Source of the DNA: Prevotella sp. CAG:924
GTDB lineage: Bacteria > Bacteroidota > Bacteroidia > Bacteroidales > Bacteroidaceae
DNA length: 8,382 bases
Direction: 5' to 3'
Assembly: GCA_000431975.1 (NCBI GenBank)
Contig: HF988556.1
Location: 5,038 to 13,419, forward strand
Shown here: positions 5,825-8,382 of the stretch, piece by piece
Layout of the letters: the number at the start of each line of letters is the position of its first letter
Position numbering within the stretch: position 1 is the first letter of the stretch
Notes under the pieces: generated by a model
What the model was told of the DNA's origin: nothing
Database searches by the model: none
The model's input: only the letters and a program-made list of their open reading frames with translations
Position numbers and translations under genes: made by a program

Positions 5825-8116
5825 ATGATTAAACTTAGAAACTTACTGTTCGGTGCCCTTCTTGTGTTTGTACAGGCAGGGGTGCGGGCAGCCACTGATC
5901 CGGTGGACTATGTCAGTACGCTCGTCGGTACTCATTCCAGCTATAAGCTGTCGACAGGCAACACCTATCCTGCCATCGCCCTGCCCTGGGGCATGAATTT
6001 CTGGACGCCACAGACGGGAAAGATGGGTGACGGATGGGCGTACACCTATGATGCCGACCGGATACGCGGATTCAAGGAGACACACCAGCCCTCACCGTGG
6101 ATCAACGACTATGGGCAGGTGGCCCTGATGCCCGTGACGGGAGCACCGGTCTTCGATGAGGACAAGCGGGCCAGCTGGTTCTCCCATAAGGCGGAGACGG
6201 CCACACCTTATTATTATAAGGTATATCTTGCCGATCACGATGTGACGACGGAGATCACGCCGACTGAGCGGGCAGCCTATTTCCGCTTCACCTTCCCGGA
6301 CAGCGAGCACAGCTATGTGGTGGTCGACGGCTTCGACCAAGGCTCCTATATGAAGGTGATACCGTCGGAGAACAAGATCGTGGGATACACGACGAAGAAC
6401 AGCGGCGGAGTGCCCGAGAATTTCAAGAACTATTTTGTCATGGAGTTCTCTAAGCCTTTCACCTATACCGCCACCGTGAGCGACAGTACGATTGACACCT
6501 CGAAGCTGGAGGTGAAGACCGATCATGCCGGTGCCATCGTTGGCTTTGCCACCCGGCGCGGCGAGCAGGTGCTCGTGCGCGTGGCTTCCTCATTCATCTC
6601 GCCAGAGCAGGCTGAGGTCAATCTGAAGGAACTGGGGCAGCGCTCTTTCGAAGAGGTGAAGCAAGCCGGACGGCAGCGGTGGAACGAGGTCCTCGGACGT
6701 ATCGAGGTGAAGGATGACAATCTTGACAACCTGCGCACGTTCTACTCCTGCCTCTACCGCTCGGTGCTCTTCCCCCGCAGTTTCTACGAGATAGGCGCGG
6801 ACGGCAAGCCGGTGCACTACAGTCCTTACAACGGACAGGTGCTTCCCGGATATATGTTCACCGACACGGGTTTCTGGGACACGTTCCGGTGTCTCTTCCC
6901 GCTTCTCAACCTCCTGTATCCGTCGGTCAACGAGAAGATACAGGCCGGCTTGGTGTGTGCCTACAATGAGAGCGGCTTCCTGCCCGAATGGGCATCGCCC
7001 GGACACCGAGGCTGCATGGTGGGCAACAACTCGGCTTCTGTCGTGGCCGATGCCTACCTTAAAGGTCTGCGTGGCTACGACATCGAGACCTTGTGGAAAG
7101 CCGTCGTGCACGGAGCCAACAGCGTGCATCCCACGGTAAGCTCTACGGGACGTCTCGGCTATGAGTATTACAACAAGCTGGGCTATGTGCCTTATGATGT
7201 GAAGATCAACGAGAGTGCCGCCCGTACGTTGGAATATGCCTACGATGACTGGTGCATCTATCAGCTCGGACTGAAGCTGGGCAAGTCGAAGAAGGAACTG
7301 AAGCCTTTTGCCCGCCGTGCCCTCAACTATCGCAACCTGTTCGACAAGACATACAAGCTGATGCGTGGACGTAATCAGGACGGCTCGTTCCAGAGTCCGT
7401 TCAATCCGCTGAAGTGGGGTGACGCCTTTACGGAGGGTAACAGCTGGCATTACACCTGGTCGGTGTTCCACGATCCGCAGGGACTGATCGACCTGATGGG
7501 TGGGCGTGAGATGTTCTGCCATATGCTCGACTCCGTCTTCTCCGTTCCTCCTGTCTTTGACGAGAGCTATTATGGTCAGGTGATCCATGAGATCCGCGAG
7601 ATGCAGATCATGAACATGGGCAACTATGCCCACGGCAACCAGCCCATCCAGCACATGATCTACCTCTACGACTATGCCGGCGAGCCCTGGAAGGCCCAGT
7701 ATTGGCTCCGTCAGGTGATGGATCGTATGTACAACGCACAGCCTGACGGCTATTGCGGTGATGAGGACAACGGTCAGACCTCCGCCTGGTATGTTTTCTC
7801 CGCCCTCGGCTTCTATCCCGTCTGTCCGGGTACGGACCAGTATGTGCTCGGTGCCCCGCTGTTCAAGCAGGCAGTCCTGCATCTGGAGAACGGCAAGACG
7901 GTGACGATTGATGCTCCTGCCAACAGTAAGGACAACTTCTATGTAGGCCGGCTTACGGTCGACGGCAAGGACTATGAGAAGAACTATCTGACACACAGCC
8001 AGCTGTTGGATGGTGCGCGGATCAACTTTGAGATGGTAGCCCAGCCAAATAAGCAGCGTGCCACTGCTCCCGAGGATGCGCCTTACTCGTATTCACGGGC
8101 GCAGGGATCCAAATAA
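5825..8116 (+). CDS. Exported GH92 family alpha-mannosidase
   Basis: Glycoside hydrolase family 92 enzymes are calcium-dependent, inverting exo-alpha-mannosidases that trim N-glycans and yeast mannan in Bacteroidales. The 763-residue protein opens with a signal peptide (charged MIKLR, hydrophobic 7-18, likely cleavage after VRA at 22). There is no lipobox cysteine, so a periplasmic or secreted soluble enzyme is expected. The N-terminal beta-sandwich (about 24-280) includes GNTYPAIALPWGM (45-57). The alpha/alpha catalytic barrel includes TDTGFWDTFR (346-355), the probable general acid Glu537 in TEGNSWHYTW, and GDEDNGQTSAWYVFSALGFY (645-664) with the base candidates Asp646 and Asp648. The sequence GNQPIQH (604-610) occurs where, as I recall, many alpha-1,2-mannosidases have GNEP. 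Linkage specificity is therefore open. It has its own promoter and terminator and no visible SusC/SusD partners. Confidence 0.93.
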   Translation: MIKLRNLLFGALLVFVQAGVRAATDPVDYVSTLVGTHSSYKLSTGNTYPAIALPWGMNFWTPQTGKMGDGWAYTYDADRIRGFKETHQPSPWINDYGQVALMPVTGAPVFDEDKRASWFSHKAETATPYYYKVYLADHDVTTEITPTERAAYFRFTFPDSEHSYVVVDGFDQGSYMKVIPSENKIVGYTTKNSGGVPENFKNYFVMEFSKPFTYTATVSDSTIDTSKLEVKTDHAGAIVGFATRRGEQVLVRVASSFISPEQAEVNLKELGQRSFEEVKQAGRQRWNEVLGRIEVKDDNLDNLRTFYSCLYRSVLFPRSFYEIGADGKPVHYSPYNGQVLPGYMFTDTGFWDTFRCLFPLLNLLYPSVNEKIQAGLVCAYNESGFLPEWASPGHRGCMVGNNSASVVADAYLKGLRGYDIETLWKAVVHGANSVHPTVSSTGRLGYEYYNKLGYVPYDVKINESAARTLEYAYDDWCIYQLGLKLGKSKKELKPFARRALNYRNLFDKTYKLMRGRNQDGSFQSPFNPLKWGDAFTEGNSWHYTWSVFHDPQGLIDLMGGREMFCHMLDSVFSVPPVFDESYYGQVIHEIREMQIMNMGNYAHGNQPIQHMIYLYDYAGEPWKAQYWLRQVMDRMYNAQPDGYCGDEDNGQTSAWYVFSALGFYPVCPGTDQYVLGAPLFKQAVLHLENGKTVTIDAPANSKDNFYVGRLTVDGKDYEKNYLTHSQLLDGARINFEMVAQPNKQRATAPEDAPYSYSRAQGSK

Positions 8117-8145
8117 GGAGCGCGTGATGATGAACCTCTAACGTT

Positions 8146-8175
8146 GGGGGCGGTCAACAGATGTTGGCCGCCCCC
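8146..8175 (+). terminator. Strong hairpin ending the GH92 transcript
   Basis: GGGGGCGGTCAAC (8146-8158) pairs with GTTGGCCGCCCCC (8163-8175) in a 13-bp stem with one G-U pair and an AGAT loop, 30 nt after the GH92 stop. The stem is very stable, but what follows (TATGTGTTGG) is not a T-run, so release may need another factor, or the hairpin may mainly protect the 3' end from exonucleases. Confidence 0.6.
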
Positions 8176-8382
8176 TATGTGTTGGACGACCGTATGGCAT
8201 ACGGAGCTAATCGATGGTTCCGGCTTGTGGCGTTGTCGGGGTGGGTAGGAAAGGGCCTGGCGGCAATTATCTGGTTCGGAAGGTTATGGCTCTCCGGTGG
8301 GAGAGGGTGGGGCAGAAGGTTGGGTGACGGCTCCGATTGCAGGGGCTTACCCGATAAATATAGGGGATTGTTTAGCTTGGGC
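8176..8382. other. Non-coding region after the GH92 gene
   Basis: No gene is recognisable on either strand. It contains the near-palindrome CCGTATG-G-CATACGG (8190-8204), which has the form of a small operator or a tight hairpin. G-rich DNA on the + strand follows, with four G-runs at 8299-8301, 8305-8307, 8309-8312 and 8322-8324. No TAnnTTTG promoter box was found, so a downstream gene, if any, begins beyond the window. Confidence 0.5.

Noticed and set aside
6590..7996. A 468-codon open frame on the minus strand opposite the GH92 gene
   Set aside because: Low-complexity composition (Val, Leu, His, Arg), no recognisable domain, no promoter or start context; GH92 on the + strand is intact over the same bases.
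8299..8324. Possible G-quadruplex from four G-runs
   Set aside because: The last loop is 9 nt and the region is generally G-rich, so the match is weak without a prediction score or a nearby promoter.
1..8382. CRISPR array, insertion sequence, tRNA or rRNA genes
   Set aside because: No regularly spaced repeats, transposase-like protein, cloverleaf or rRNA-like sequence was seen.

Overview
The window looks like a Bacteroidota chromosome, most likely Prevotella or a close relative. Three things point there: the gene order metK - DUF4271 - hemD-like - rnpA - yidD - tyrS; promoters of the Bacteroidota type (TTTG, 19-20 nt, TAnnTTTG); and a secreted GH92 mannosidase of the kind abundant in gut and oral Bacteroidales. 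The genus is an inference. All seven protein genes are on the + strand, and no RNA gene of a known class, transposon or CRISPR array was seen.

Layout. Bases 1-246 are non-coding, with an imperfect hairpin and a 7-nt tandem repeat. A strong consensus promoter (247-277) drives a leader of about 135 nt ahead of metK. The leader contains a possible H-type pseudoknot (310-354) and a perfect 9-bp inverted repeat that pairs over the metK start codon (389-421). Then follow metK (419-1693), a six-helix DUF4271 membrane protein that overlaps it by 4 nt (1690-2712), a HemD-like protein (2720-3472), RNase P protein rnpA (3495-3914), yidD overlapping it by 4 nt (3911-4162), and tyrS (4238-5536). A classical intrinsic terminator (5586-5635) closes this block. 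A second consensus promoter (5713-5744) starts a separate unit carrying one exported GH92 alpha-mannosidase (5825-8116). A very stable hairpin (8146-8175) follows it, and the last 207 bases are non-coding.

How the genes relate. The first six genes are housekeeping: S-adenosylmethionine supply, a tetrapyrrole-type enzyme of uncertain role, tRNA processing, help with membrane protein insertion, and tyrosine charging. Tight spacing, two ATGA overlaps and the single strong terminator suggest largely one transcript, perhaps with an internal start before the hemD-like gene. The GH92 gene is an independent glycan-degradation unit; no SusC/SusD pair, regulator or other glycosidase is present.

Most interesting region. 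The metK leader has features of a structured regulatory RNA: an SAM-II-like pseudoknot arrangement, a start-codon hairpin and short repeated pairing elements in front of the SAM synthetase gene. All pairings were worked out by eye; no folding or covariance calculation was done. The coding genes are ordinary members of known families.
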